Assembly: GCA_030295235.1 (NCBI GenBank)
Contig: AP026125.1
Location: 372,001 to 436,000, forward strand
Reading direction: 5' to 3'
DNA from: Fistulifera solaris
Taxonomy: Eukaryota > Bacillariophyta > Bacillariophyceae > Naviculales > Stauroneidaceae
DNA: 64,000 nucleotides
Numbering within the stretch: the first letter of the stretch is position 1; each line of letters begins with the position of its first letter. Below are positions 1 to 12,500 of the stretch, one piece after another. The position numbers were made by a program, and so were the translations under genes. Under the pieces are notes generated by a model. It searched no databases. It saw only the letters and a list, made by a program, of their open reading frames with translations, and was not told the origin of the DNA.

Positions 1-7
1 CGCTTCT

Positions 8-2605
8 ATGTGCTACTTCGTTTTGACTCAGAAAGGGGTCGTTTTGTCGAGATCGTCAGTACAACCAATTAATCTACAGGAGGAACTGTCCGATGAGGTA
101 CGATCACGGATGGAGAAGTTCGATGTAGAAATTAATGGGAGGTTGGCCAATGACAAGTTCATCAGTGATGATATTACGACAGGAATCATCTACCTTGAAG
201 ACGACGATCCAGTCGCTGAAGGAGAGGAAAAGAGTCCAATCCTGGAAGCCGATGACGTTTGGGATGTCAATGCATACGATCATTATCTCAATGCGGAAAT
301 ATTACTCCCAGTTGGTGACGGCAGGATCGCCGGAACCGTCATTGAAAGGAAAACGAGACTCGGATGGCAAGCCGATTGGTGTGAGACACCAAGTGCCAAT
401 GATGGATACAAGGTTGTACAGAGTCAAACTTGCTGACGAACGGTTAGGGAACTTTTCAGCGAATAACATTGCCGAATGTATGTTCTCTGAAGTTGACAGT
501 GAGGGACGCTCGTGTCGACTACTGAAGGAAATATCAGACCATCGAAAGGATAAAACGGCGATCAATAAAGCGGATGGTATATTCGTTTTCAACAAACGAG
601 AATACAAGAAGAAGACGACGCGTGGTTGGTACCTTCTAGTCGAATGGATGGAAGGGTATTCCGACTGGGTTCCGTTGAAAGATTTGAAAGAAGCGTATCC
701 AGTGCAAGTAGCAGAATATGCGAAAGCAAACAACATCCATGACGAACCGGCATTTGCATGGTGGGTAGGAGATGTTCTTCAGAAACGAAACACTATCCTA
801 GCAAAAGTTAAGTCGAGATACTGGAAAACGACGCACAAGTTTGGCATTCGAATTCCGAAAACTGTGCAGGAAGCTCTTCAAATTGACAAGGATACCGGAA
901 CTGATTTTTGGCGTCGGGCAATTGAAAAGGAAATGGGAAAAATCAGCGCTATGGGCACATTCGAAAGGTGGAATGGCGGCTCGGCAGAAGATATTCGGAG
1001 CGGCAAAGTCAAACTACCGGGATTTCGAGAAATAAAGTGTCACATGATATTTGACATCAAAATGGATGGCAAGTTTACACGAAAGGCAAGATTCGTGGCT
1101 GATGGTAACATGACTGGCGAATTGCCAGCTTACATGACATACTCGACAGTCGTATCGAGAGAAAGTGTCCGCATTGCATTTCTGCACGCAGCGCTCAATG
1201 ATTTGGATATCTTGGGTTGCGACGTAACAAATGCGTATCTCAACGCACCATGTCAGGAGAAGATATGGGTTGCAGCAGGTCTCCGAATTTGGAGATGATT
1301 TGAGAGGAGCTTGCATGATAATTCGGCGTTGTATGGTCTCAAGACTTCAGGATCGAGTTGGCGCAAAACACTTTCCGAGACCTTAAATGACATGAAGTAC
1401 GTTTCGACGATGGCGGACCCCGATGTCTACCGACGCCGAAGTATCAAAAAGAACGGTGATCACTACTACGAATTCGTTTTGACTTATGTCGACGATATTT
1501 TATGCGTGAGTGAAAACCGAAAGCTACGATGGATATACTCAGTAAGGTTTATGCACTGAGAGACGAAGCCGAGGAACCCGACAGGTATCTTGGCGCCAAT
1601 GTAGCGAAAGCACAATTGAATGATGGACGCACCGCATGGTCTTTATCAAGTGATGATTATGTCAAGGGTGCGATCGATATTGTGAAAGGCATGCTCGCTA
1701 AGGACAAAAGTTACTTAAAGACAAGAGGTAACGAGCGGCCAATGCCAGAGAACTACCGTCCAGAGGAGGATACAACACGCTGAATTGACGCCAGAACTAG
1801 CGACAAGATATCAACAACTTATCGGAATGTTGCGATGGGATGTGAACTTGGAAGAGTGGACATTTTGCTTGAAGTGTCGTTACTTTCACATCATTTGTGT
1901 TTGCCAAGAGAGGGACATCTCGAAGCAGTTTACAAGATCTTCGCTTATTTGGACAACCACAACAAATCCAACATGGTCTTTGATCCCAAAGTAATACATC
2001 TTGATGAGAGTGCATTTCCAAAGACAGATTGGAAAGACTCGATCTACGGTGAGGTGACAGAGGAGCTACCCCCGAATGCACCCGAACCACTCGGTAAGCC
2101 TGTGTACATGACATGTTTTGTTGATGCTAATCATGCAGGCGAAACTACAACACGACGTTCGCAAACAGGGTATTTAATTTATTTGAATAATGCTCCCATC
2201 GACTGGTTCTCCAAGAAGCAGAACACCGTGGAATCATCAACGTTTGGATCTGAGTTTGTGGCCATGCGAATTGCAGTCGAGAAGATTCGAGCACTGCGAT
2301 ACAAGTTACGCATGTTTGGAATTCCAATTGAAGGTCCGACATCCGTCTTGGGCGACAATGAAAGCGTTGTTAATAGCGTTTCCAAAATGGAAGCTCGGCT
2401 TAACAAGAAGCACAATGCTATCTGCTTTCATGCAGTTCGGGAAGCATGCGCTGCCGGTTGGATTCGAGTTGGAAAGGAGCCAACAGCAACGAATGTCGCT
2501 GACCTTTTCACAAAGATGTTGCCAACGGCGAAGCGGCGCGAGCATCTTGTCAAGATATTCATCAAGAAGGTCAAGATGATCTTCAGGAAGAATCAAGAGA
2601 GCTAA
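8..2605 (+). pseudogene. copia pol polyprotein remnant (RT and RNase H)
   Basis: This is the coding remnant of the element. Reading moves between frames near 345-355, 1278-1330, about 1520 and 1835, and there is an in-frame TGA at 1296-1298. Recognisable blocks are the RT start with motifs such as KARFVADGNMT and DVTNAYLNAP (about 1087-1250), the catalytic YVDD (about 1482-1493), the connection region with LEAVYKIFAYLDNH (about 1920-1960), and RNase H with CFVDANHAGE and DNESVVNSVSKMEARLNKKH. The protein ends at a stop at 2603-2605, as expected for a copia pol. Some breaks may be assembly indels like those elsewhere in the window, but their density is higher here than in any other locus, which fits a genuinely dead copy. 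Confidence 0.85.
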
Positions 2606-2782
2606 TGAAGCTCTACCCGCGCAGGTATTGAGAGATTCCTCCTGGACATCCAAAATGGATGGAAGCAATACAAGTCCAGGTACAAGCAGGTCGTATTTGA
2701 GCCACAGAAGGATTGAGGAATAACTTGGCGTATCAACGAAACTGAGGCACTTTGTTGACACGAGGAGTGAATCAATCCAGAT

Positions 2783-3102
2783 GTGTTAGGGACAGGGATG
2801 GATCGGTAGTGCCACGTCACCGTGCATTTATGCCTTAAGGTTACATCGGTTCCACCTTGACATTATCCCTTCTATTTGGTCACGGATGCATAAGCTATGC
2901 ATAACACTTGGAAGTGAGTGACCTAATGGGTGATCTAGCGGTTAAGCTAGATCATGAAAGCGTGAACAGAGACGTCGAGCAGGAATTGGAGATGCAAGAG
3001 CATTCCATCATTTCGACTAGTTTAGAGCTCACAGTTTTGAGCTCGGTAAAATAAATGCTCATTACGGCTTGTAATCAGTACTTCTAGACTTATTCAACAA
3101 CA
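2783..3102 (+). repeat. probable 3' LTR of the copia element
   Basis: About 180 bp after the pol stop a segment begins TGTTAGGG and ends CAACAACA, giving the inverted terminal dinucleotides TG...CA expected of an LTR. Its 320-bp length is reasonable for diatom copia elements, and an AATAAA-like signal (aaaataaatg) sits near 3048-3057. No second copy is in the window, so the boundaries rest on the terminal motif and position alone. Confidence 0.5.
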
Positions 3103-4005
3103 GCAATGCGCAGTAGTATCGTTTTCTTGTCTCCGCCCGAATATGCAAGTCACGCCCGGGCCGTTTTCTATTAAAGATAAAACGTGACATCACAGAACCA
3201 GTCAGTAGAAATGAGTTTCTGTAACATAAGGGTTGGTACCAGATAAAATCGTACTGTACAGCTAACTGCGCCCAACGAGCCAAGGCAGGAGGCAGGCTTT
3301 GTACTGTAGTGTAGAGAGATACCTGGTAATGGGGAGGATGATCTTAGTTAGGATTTGGATCAATAATCAATACCCACATTTACTTTAAAAAATCAAGATA
3401 GGGAATCATCACAATTGACCGGGGGAACAGTCGATGAAATGCAACAAACACCAAACCGCTGCCAGGTCTTCTGTCTGATGATTCAGATGCGACCTAGATA
3501 AAAGAATGTTGGAGGGGTTTCTCTTAACGCTGCTCAGTTACTGTTGACATACACAAATTTAACAAAATCAACAGCACATTCATTAATTGAACTCACTCAT
3601 TCGAATTGGTAACTTGTTGGATGGATATGCTTAAGAGCATGCGTTCATTTTTTATTCTTTATCTTTTTGGTGGAAGGAATGAGGGCGAAACGACGCCCGC
3701 GTGCTAACTTGGATTCTCATTAAATACGAAACATGTAAGACAACTACTAGTTCGACACTCCATTTCACACCCACTATGGTCCACGAAAAAAGGAGGCGCA
3801 CCTCTGCCGAAATGATTGCGCCTCTTCTTTCCTTGCAAGGAACCTTTCTTTATTTTAAAAAAAATACGATCATTAAGAGAACACACATTTTTTAATCTCT
3901 CTTCTTTCTCATTCGCCTCTCTTGAAAGCTGCGGGTACGGCGTGGGATTTTTACGTGAATATCATCATCATCGATCTTTTTCGCGGCCCACACTCTTTGC
4001 TTTAC
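3103..4005. other. intergenic between LTR and polymerase gene
   Basis: No convincing gene is visible. The stretch contains a 16-nt motif, atcaatacccacattt at 3366-3381, that recurs inside the 25-bp inverted repeat at 38570-38719. The 3' end, from about 3830, is A/T and pyrimidine rich and probably carries the promoter and 5' UTR of the polymerase gene. Confidence 0.6.
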
Positions 4006-7000
4006 ATGTGGCGCACCACGAGGTTTCTTTCATGGATCTTGTTGTTACTGCTTCCCACCATTCACAGTTTCAACAGGATGCGTCCTTTGATCACACGAAC
4101 ACTGCGAAATCCCTCCTATCGACGAGCCTGTACAAGGATCTTTTCGACGTTGCCGCAAGAAACAGTAACAACGGAAGAATTGTTTCACAACAATAAGCCA
4201 TGGATTCAATTATCCAAGCAACCAGCGATTGAATTATCGATTATAAATGAGAACTCTCTGCAAATTGAGAATACTCTACAAATAAACAGTCAGCCCAAAG
4301 AAGGAGGAAATTGGAACCCGCAAAATCCGTTGCAATGGGCGCGTGATTTTGGGCGACGTTCTGCCGAACGCACCGCGGCCTTACAGAGTCGGATCCGTCT
4401 GCAACCGGGAGACGAAGGATACTTTGACGTGAGTCACATTCGGATACCGCACGTTACCATTGTTCGCAATCGACACGATGCGCGGATTGTCGTGGCGAAA
4501 TTGATGGAAGCTGCCGATATCTTTCATGCGTGTGATACCGAAGTCATGGACATTGACCTCAAAACGGTCGGACCCGTCGGGAATGGATACGTCACGTGTG
4601 TCAGTATTTACTCGGGACCCGATTTTGATTATGGTCTCGGAGATGGACCCGGTTCCTGTTTGTGGATTGATAATCTCGATGATGCGTGCGGTGTCTTACA
4701 AGAATTCAAGCAATGGTTCGAGGACGAACGTTTCCTCAAAGTGTGGCACAATTATGGCTTTGATCGCCACGTCATGTGGAATGAAGGAATTGACGTCAAA
4801 GGCTTTGGTGGTGATACCATGCACATGGCGCGCCTCGAAAATACGGCACGCAGTCGCATCAGCATGACGGGTGGGACCGAAATGAATGGCTATAGTTTGG
4901 AAGCGCTGACGGCCTCTCTCTTGAATCGTCGCAAACAGCCCATGAAGGAGATTTTCGGAGTCAAACGATTACGAAAAGACGGGAGTGAAGGTAGTATCAT
5001 CGATATTCCACCGGTCGAAGTCATGCAGCGCGATCCTCGATTTCGATCGCGGTGGATTTTGTATTCCTCCTATGATGCGGTGGGGACCTATAAACTCCGA
5101 GAAGTATTGGAGGAACGATTGAAGAAGAGAAAGTGGCTGTCGGATTCCGACAACATGTACGATTATTACTTTATGCACATGAGACCTTTTGGAGAAGTAC
5201 TCACCGATATGGAACGACGAGGAATACGGGTAGATGCCCGTGATTACTTGGCCAAAGCAGAACAAAATGCCCGGGCCGATAGAGAGCGGCATTCCAGGAT
5301 TTTTCGGGAGTGGGCGGCCACAAAGATCGGTGTCGATGGTTTAGCCATTAATACAGCGAGCTCGTTGCAACTATGTACTTTCTTGTTTGGGGGCGCTCTC
5401 AACGAGAAAACAAATGAATTCACTGAATCGGTTCGAGTGTTCAAAGTTCCTCGGGAGGAAATTCCGGAAGATGCACTGGAGGCGATTGAACGACGCGATA
5501 GAAAGGATGATGATAACGATGAGAAAAATGATCTCGATTACCTTGAGCAAATGAAAGCCGCTCAGCTCAAGGCTCTATGCAAAGAGAGAGGTTTGAAAGT
5601 ATCAGGGAAGAAAGCAGAATTGATTGAACGCTTAAAATCCTTTTTTATGCACGATAGCCAAAGAGTTGACAAAGCAGTAAGCGCTGACGAATTCGACGAA
5701 ATGACCGACAAAGATCTTCAAGATGTTTTGATCGCAAGGGGACAGGGGAAAGTAACAGGCACACGAGAGGAATTGCTGAAAAGGATACGACAAGATGTTG
5801 AGTTTACGAACCAAATCTTAGAAGCGTCAACTGGTCTGGATGCAGATGGAATGCCAGAAATAGCAAAAGTGATGGAAGACTTGGCAAGAAAAGACGGCGG
5901 GGCGCTAGCTGAGGCATTGGAAGAGCTGAGATTGAAATCTTCTACACCATCAAAGAACATCGACATAACAATAAAGGGGTTGGGCCTCAAGATTGAAAAA
6001 TATACTGCAGGTAGCTCTCCCAGTGTAACAGCCGATGTAATAGGTAAACTTGCAGGGGATCCGTTCGCCGACCCACCGAAATATGGCTCGGTAAGTATGT
6101 CAAGTTGGAGAGTAGATTGCTTTGATTTAAGTCACTCATTTTGTTTGTTTCAGGCATTTGAAAAACTGGGGAAAGAGGGATGCGAAGCTCTCGCGAGTCT
6201 CGCTGCTATTGGTTCCATCGACACAATGATAGCCAACTTCTTTACTAGTTTACAAGAGCTTGTTGACGACCAAAGTCGCGTCCATTGCTCCTTGAATTTA
6301 AACACAGAAACAGGTCGACTATCTTCACGGAGACCCAATCTTCAAAATCAACCCGCCCTGGAAAAGGATAAATACAAGATCCGAAAGGCATTTCAGGCTA
6401 GCCCAGGAAACAACTTGATCGTGGCTGATTACGGCCAGCTTGAATTACGTCTGTTGGCTAGTTTGACAGAGTGTACGTCGATGATCGAGGCATTCAAAGC
6501 AGGAGGTGACTTTCATTCTCGAACGGCACTAGATATGTTCCCCTATATACAAGAAAAAGTAAAATCTGGAGAGGTTATATTGGAGTGGGACTATGCTGAC
6601 GGTGAGCCAACAAAACCACTCGTGAAAGATTTATACGCATCGGAGAGGCGGAAAGCGAAAACGCTCAACTTTTCCATTGCATATGGCAAAACCGCGCATG
6701 GTCTTAGCCAAGATTGGGGAGTAACCAAAGACGAAGCTGAGGAGATGCTAAAAGCCTGGTACAAAGCTCGACCTGAAGTCGAAAAGTGGCAGAAGGCGAC
6801 ACAAGACCACGCGAAGAAGTTTGGAGTGACGCGAACCTTGATGGGGCGATACCGTGATCTACCTCATGCAATGAAGGGCTCAGCGCCTAAATTTCTTGGA
6901 CACGCTATGAGGGCCAGTATCAATACGCCGATCCAAGGTGGTGCCGCTGACGTAGCTATGATGGCAATGATCAAAATCAACAATAGCCCCAAACTCAAGC

Positions 7001-7194
7001 AACTCGGTTGGATTTTGCTGCTACAAATCCACGACGAAGTCATTTTAGAAGGCCCGGAGGAGACTGCAGAAGAAGCGTTTCAAGAAGTTCTCGATTCTAT
7101 GCAAAATCCTTGGGTGTATGGACTGAAAAAGACCAGCGTTCCGCTCGAGGTAGATGGCTCATACAATCACAAAACATGGTATGATGCAAAATAG
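4006..7194 (+). CDS. organellar family-A DNA polymerase (POP/PolA type) with two SAP domains
   Basis: This is a replicative DNA polymerase of the plant/protist organellar family, about 1041 aa after removal of a 63-bp intron at 6091-6153 (gtaagt...cag), which is in frame and stop-free. The 3'-5' exonuclease comes first: ExoI CDTEVMDID near residue 176, ExoII HNYGFDRH near 248 and ExoIII SSYDAVGTY near 355. Two SAP-like modules follow (about 515-545 and 565-595). The polymerase domain then shows GRLSSRRPNLQNQ, motif A DYGQLELR (about 786), motif B RRKAKTLNFSIAYG and motif C QIHDE (about 987). I start at ATG 4006, the first in-frame ATG: it opens a hydrophobic signal peptide ending in IHS|F, with Phe at +1 as in diatom plastid precursors. 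A second ATG at 4078 would instead begin an Arg-rich mitochondrial-like leader. It should act in plastid and possibly mitochondrial DNA replication. Confidence 0.93.
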   Translation: MWRTTRFLSWILLLLLPTIHSFNRMRPLITRTLRNPSYRRACTRIFSTLPQETVTTEELFHNNKPWIQLSKQPAIELSIINENSLQIENTLQINSQPKEGGNWNPQNPLQWARDFGRRSAERTAALQSRIRLQPGDEGYFDVSHIRIPHVTIVRNRHDARIVVAKLMEAADIFHACDTEVMDIDLKTVGPVGNGYVTCVSIYSGPDFDYGLGDGPGSCLWIDNLDDACGVLQEFKQWFEDERFLKVWHNYGFDRHVMWNEGIDVKGFGGDTMHMARLENTARSRISMTGGTEMNGYSLEALTASLLNRRKQPMKEIFGVKRLRKDGSEGSIIDIPPVEVMQRDPRFRSRWILYSSYDAVGTYKLREVLEERLKKRKWLSDSDNMYDYYFMHMRPFGEVLTDMERRGIRVDARDYLAKAEQNARADRERHSRIFREWAATKIGVDGLAINTASSLQLCTFLFGGALNEKTNEFTESVRVFKVPREEIPEDALEAIERRDRKDDDNDEKNDLDYLEQMKAAQLKALCKERGLKVSGKKAELIERLKSFFMHDSQRVDKAVSADEFDEMTDKDLQDVLIARGQGKVTGTREELLKRIRQDVEFTNQILEASTGLDADGMPEIAKVMEDLARKDGGALAEALEELRLKSSTPSKNIDITIKGLGLKIEKYTAGSSPSVTADVIGKLAGDPFADPPKYGSVSMSSWRVDCFDLSHSFCLFQAFEKLGKEGCEALASLAAIGSIDTMIANFFTSLQELVDDQSRVHCSLNLNTETGRLSSRRPNLQNQPALEKDKYKIRKAFQASPGNNLIVADYGQLELRLLASLTECTSMIEAFKAGGDFHSRTALDMFPYIQEKVKSGEVILEWDYADGEPTKPLVKDLYASERRKAKTLNFSIAYGKTAHGLSQDWGVTKDEAEEMLKAWYKARPEVEKWQKATQDHAKKFGVTRTLMGRYRDLPHAMKGSAPKFLGHAMRASINTPIQGGAADVAMMAMIKINNSPKLKQLGWILLLQIHDEVILEGPEETAEEAFQEVLDSMQNPWVYGLKKTSVPLEVDGSYNHKTWYDAK

Positions 7195-7522
7195 CCCCCT
7201 TTAAAACTTATGAATTACTCGTAGTACATAAAACAAAAAGAATCAACCGGTCTTCCTGATTTGCTAACACCGCTAGTGCAGTTCACAACCTCTTTTCTCA
7301 TTGAGAATAAATCATCATTCTTTCCAAAGCATTCATATAGAAGAACCATCAAAGAAAAAACATAGTTAAAAGCTAATGTCTCTGGTCTCTGGACTCGTAA
7401 TGTAGATAGATGGATAAATAATAATTTTAGCTCTGGAGACGAGGGCAGGACTCCAAAAATGCAAAGAACAACACCCGGGATTCCAACGTGGTCCCCCACC
7501 GTAGTACTGACCGGGCCTGACG
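7195..7522. other. intergenic, 3' UTR and promoter
   Basis: These 328 bp between two plus-strand genes show no coding signal, RNA gene or repeat that I can support. Confidence 0.6.
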
Positions 7523-9417
7523 ATGCTTAACTTCGCTGAGCAGACGGGAAGCGGTGCTGTCATCGTAGTATGGTCGTTCCTGAAAGAGATGACTAAGTTT
7601 GTCTACATAACTGGTAAACTTTATCTTATAAAAAAGCTACGGAGTATTGATTTTCGTCGAACATATGATGCCAACAACGGAGACATTGGAACGAAATTTC
7701 GGCCTCGAGGCATAAGTTCCAAGTGTGTGTTGGATTCTTCGCTTTGGAAAATTGATTCATCACAATGGGTTCAGGGTCTCCGCAACGAAGCGAACAAGAC
7801 GATATTGGCTAGGCAATTGCGGATGTTGAGCTTTGACGATAGTCGCAAAAGCAGTGCTTTCTCGCAGACCCCTGCTGATGCCCGACACCATGTTGGACTA
7901 CCTAGACGACAACAGGAGCAAAAAGATTCGACAATGTGTACTTCATTGGAGCGCGTGTCACCGAACAGCGTCATGATGCTCGATGATTCCTCATTCGAAA
8001 CATCCTCTTGGGACACGTCGCCTGGGCTGAACTCACTCTATCACGAGCCAACGCCCTTCGTCCTCGGCCCATACGATGAGGCATATGCCACTTTTAAGCG
8101 CACAGATCAGTTCGAACGGAAGAGAGAAACGCGATTGAGTAGACCTTTACGTCAACAGCATTCCACGATGAACGATTATGGCGGAGATGGGTTACGACGG
8201 TTCTCTACGCGATTGAATGCGTCACGACGTACGCTACTCACTACAAGTCAAAAAGGGAACGAAGAGAGATATGATATAATACCACGTCGGACGTTTCGAC
8301 CCTCACAAAACCATCGAAAACAGAAATCGGCATCGGCATGTAAAGGACGCAACAATTACTTTCGACAAGATGAAGTGCATGAGTCGTCATGGAAAGTCGG
8401 TAAAGCGGGTGACGGTGTCGCTCAAAGATTTCAAAAGACTATCATGAATTGCAATGCTCGGCAAGCAACGAAGGACAGAAACAACCAAACAGTATTCCAT
8501 GGCCCTTGCAATAGCCCCGATACAGCAGATCGTGGTGCGAGGGGCGCTGATGATGAAAACGATTGGATCGCCCCGTCCAAAATCAAAAACATCTGGCGCG
8601 ACTTTGCTGAAAGTTGTACAATTCATGGGCTCCAGAGTCCCTGTGGAGCTCTTTTTTCGCCATCAGACAGTCGTCGCCCCCCAGACGTGCAAAGTCTTTG
8701 GTGTACAGCGAATTTTCAAGACGAGGTTCTTGTAGATCGAGTTGACGCCGAGAGTAGTTTTCAATACGGCGATGGTCTAAGACAACAAAGACAGGGGCAA
8801 GGGACTACGGAAGATACGTTCTTGAGTAGCAGATACAACCGCCGGCACGCGACGCAGCTTGGAGAATTGTCTTCTTGTCATAATGCGCGTGTCAAGGGCA
8901 AAAGCCATGCTTCCATAATAAGTGAGGAGTCAACGTGGCCGGAGGTGAGACTTCGAATCGGGCTTCCTTCAACATCATCGTCAGTCGGAAACCAAATAAA
9001 AATGTGCGCAGCGAGCTAAGCTCTTCCAGACAAAGTGTTTTGCAATCGCTGCCGTACCACAGCACAAGAGTGAAAGATACGCGTTGCTTGGTGCGCCCCG
9101 ACACTGATGTCATGATCGCACAAGATAGATCATCTCAGCTCCCTGTGGAAATTTTCGACTTACGTAAAGAAATTCTGAAACTGCAAGTCGAATTGGATGA
9201 AGCTTGCGCCGAGCGCCTATCTTCTGAGAAAGAAAAGGAAAGAGTTGAAAGGGAGAGAGATGAAGCGATGAATGAAGCTCGTGATTTGAAAAACCATGTT
9301 CATGTAATAACAGCTTCCAATGACTTCTTACGAAGAAAGCAGCTAAGTCAGACGCGAAAAATCGATGAGGAGCACTTCAGCTCACATGTTAGCTCGGAAA
9401 TACGGCCGACTCATTAA
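7523..9417 (+). CDS. hypothetical basic protein with C-terminal coiled coil
   Basis: I do not recognise a family. The first part (7523-9019, ATG at 7523) is a Ser/Arg/Gln-rich, low-complexity, probably disordered protein. The second part, read one base back, continues to 9417 and contains a clear coiled coil (residues like EILKLQVELDEACAERL followed by an EKEKERVERERDEA-type stretch). The two frames overlap at 8935-9019 and the second has no ATG, only a GTG. A run of five A at 8998-9002 lies in the overlap; one missing A there would join the parts into one protein of about 631 aa. A GT-AG intron was considered, but no donor/acceptor pair fits well. Function unknown. Confidence 0.6.
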
Positions 9418-9592
9418 AAGGCCGAAGATCGCATTGTATAAATTAGCTAGAGCGTTCGTTCCTGTACAAAAGGAGGTAAAACGTTTTCTTGAAAGGGGAT
9501 TTCTGTTAGAGGGAACTTGTAAGTGGGCGGTAATATTCTAGATCTACAGGGGGGCTCTGCTGTTAACGTCTATATAAAGGTTTAATCTATGT

Positions 9593-12500
9593 TTATGCAT
9601 CTTGTTCTTTCCGAAGTTTGCGGATTCTGTTGCGCCTTGCGCTTTTGAACAACGCGCTGTCTGTGAAGAGGGCACTGAAAATCCCTCCCGTGGTTGAGTT
9701 TCGGTTAGGTAGGCAATAATCAAGCTCACTCTGCGTGGTTACACCCATCCATAGAGCGACACCGTTCCAAAAGGCATCCCAGCTAGTAGTAGGAATGAAC
9801 CTGCCTCGACCGATATTGAGTGACCCTTTATCGGTAAGATCAGAAGGATATTTCCCAAAATCCTTCCGCCATTGACATCGCCCCCAAGGAACATGTAATT
9901 GCCTCCCCATCCATGGTCACTTCCTCCACCGGTGTTCGGCGTTAATGTTCTTCCAAACTCTGAGGCGACGACAATCGTGACATCGTCCCATACACCCTGT
10001 AGTTTTAGTTCTTCGACCATCCAACCCAACCCTTCATTGACGTGCGTCAAGCCTCGCTCTAAAGAAGATTTTAAAGAAGAATGATGATCCCAGCCATCCA
10101 TTTGCACGTAGAAAACATCGCGATCCACTCCACGTAAGCTTCTAGATTTGATAAGCTTCGAGATCATGCTCAATTGATAGCCGTGCGTCTCGAGCTCCCA
10201 CTCGTTTTTGGGCCAATGTGCACCCAAGGAAACATTTTCAATTTGGCTCTGCAAAAGCTCAGCAGCGCGAACACCACTTATAAATTCCTTTGACCATGTT
10301 TGGCCGAAGAGGGAGTCGTGCGGAGATGGTAGTGCATTAAGCTCCTCAGCATATGAAAGAAGATCGAGTGTTTCTGACTCGGGTTTTACGTCAAAGGTAT
10401 TCACCCCAAGACGACTAACTATTTTGGGTTTAGGATTCTTGTCTTTAGCAGGGTCAACAGCTATGGACGCCCTGTCAATCGCCACTGATCCAGTCTTATA
10501 ACCCTTCGTCTGCAAGACAGAGCTGAGTCGACCCAGAACTCCTGTTCCTTCACTAAATGATTTAGGGTCAATTGTTTTTGTTTCTCGTGTCATCCAGTTG
10601 TGGGCAAACAGCTGTACCTTCGTTTTTCGAGATAATTAGATTTGTCCAGTCCTGTGGTATTGTCAAGTACACCCATATTCGCAACAAAAGCCAAATCACC
10701 ATCTTTGTAAAGAGTGTGAAAGAGTGTTAAACTCTTGTGTAGAGCGAATGTTTGGCATGGTTGGTTTGTTGCGCCGATGAGCAAGGACCGCTCGGCGTTG
10801 CCAATAGCGAGATAATCTCGTTCTGACATGTATTGCTTGTCAGTTGTAACACCTTGAGCATTCTTCCCCGAACAAACATGCGGAATAAGCACGTTAAATG
10901 AGTCTAGCCCGCCGTCAAGCATCATCAAAATGACGGCTTTATACGGCTTTGCGTTTGAATCCACGGCGGCGTCGGGAGGTCTGTCACCTCCACTGTTCTC
11001 GGTTATCCCAGTCGTATGAAATTCGGGTGTCGTCAAGATCAACTGACCAACATTTAAAAAGCCCTCTGTTCGACTCACAGCCATGTCGTAGACTTCTCGC
11101 AAAAGAGTCCGCTTTGTGTTGCTCATTCGGCCCGCAGTGAGCAGAAGAGACATTTCGTCGACAACTTGCAACGAATTATAGGATTCGTTGGGCGTGTATG
11201 CGAGATATCCCATTGCATTGTTGTAGCTGCCTTTCGTTACACCAAGATCTTTGCCGTATCCAAAGCCCCCGTATTCAGAATCTAAACCATATTTTAGAAG
11301 ACTGTTCAGTCCGTTTACGAGTGATACAACGGTTGGTGCACTCATAGCCTGACATTCTGGACAAGTGAGCTTGGCGTCACCGATTGGTCCTAAAAGTAAA
11401 GGTAAGTTATCTCCGGCGCAACTGCAATGTCTCAACTAATGTGCTTACCAGAAGGTGAATATTCAGGTAAGAAAAAGGAAAAAACGCTTGGGAGCTTATG
11501 AGCTTGTTGCCCTACCAGATCTTGAAGGGAATGGGCAAATCGAATAAAGGGTGAATCCTCTGAGGGGCGAAATTCCATCGATCGCATGACCCGTACAATT
11601 CTTAGAAAAGGCTCATGAAGGCCCCCGTGGGTAGGATCAAATTCCAAAAGTGGGGCTCGAGTCTCCCGATCTAGTAGTATAGCAGAAATCAATGCAAGCA
11701 AATCACCATACTTGCCGCTCCCAAGTGTGTCTTCACCGTCTGTATAAACACCTGATCGAAATGCCGTAGCAGCGACTTCAATCGCCCGGTGAGATGGATT
11801 GGATACACCAAATCGTTGGAAGAGTTTTATGGCAAGAAACGGAGCAGTGCTTGGGTGATACTATATTCAAAGGATCCAGTGAGGTTTAATTCTAGTACTA
11901 CCGCGACAACGTGAAAAAGCACTTACGAAGTATTGGTCCAACCCCGCGTCCGTCTCGTATACAGCATCGCGTAACTCGGGCAGCACTAGAGGCATGAAAT
12001 GAGAGGGATTTCGAAACTTAAGTGAGCGTGTCCCGACATGCACCGTCGACCGGATGTTTCTTCGCCGCTGAATAATGCCATTGGTATCGACAACCTCAAA
12101 AATCGATTCCATCGAATATAGCCCGTCCGGTGAATACATTACAATTCCTCCTCCAAGATCAAGGCGTTGATAATTGCCGTCGAGTATGTCCGGGGAGAAA
12201 GCCCCGATTCGCAACTCCTTTAGCACCACTTCTTTTTTTGTAGGAGCCTGACTGAATACTGATTCGTCAACAACGTTTGCATCGCACAAACAGAAATTGT
12301 CGTACTCGTCCCTAGAGCAACCATTTTCGTTGCACCTCACATCATATGAATCCAAGAACGATCCAAGTGATCCTTCCCAATCTACCGTGAAAAATGTTTT
12401 CGTATCTTCTTTGACATTGTAGAATATATCTTCTTTGTCGATTACTGGATCGGCAGCGTTAGAAACACTGTGAACGATGCCCACATTCCCGTGCGGATTG

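Larger units (their letters stand above)
1..3102 (+). mobile_element. Ty1/copia retrotransposon, 3' part (diatom CoDi-like), decayed
   Basis: The window begins inside a copia-type LTR retrotransposon. In order along the plus strand I see a pre-RT linker region, a reverse transcriptase with its YVDD active-site motif near 1482-1493, a C-terminal RT region, an RNase H domain around 2100-2560, and a probable 3' LTR. This RT-RNase H order at the 3' end is that of Ty1/copia elements, and the sequence style resembles the CoDi elements described from diatom genomes. GAG, protease and integrase must lie upstream of the window if they survive. The coding part is broken repeatedly, so this copy is not autonomous. 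The 5' LTR is outside the window, so LTR identity and insertion age cannot be judged. Confidence 0.88.

Noticed and set aside
302-736. Minus-strand ORF inside the copia element
   Set aside because: It is a shadow of the pol reading frames with no motifs.
8945-9075. Intron joining the two frames of the coiled-coil gene at 8935-9019
   Set aside because: The donor at 8945 is good, but no acceptor with a pyrimidine tract gives the coiled-coil frame at a normal intron length; a one-base loss in the A5 run is simpler.
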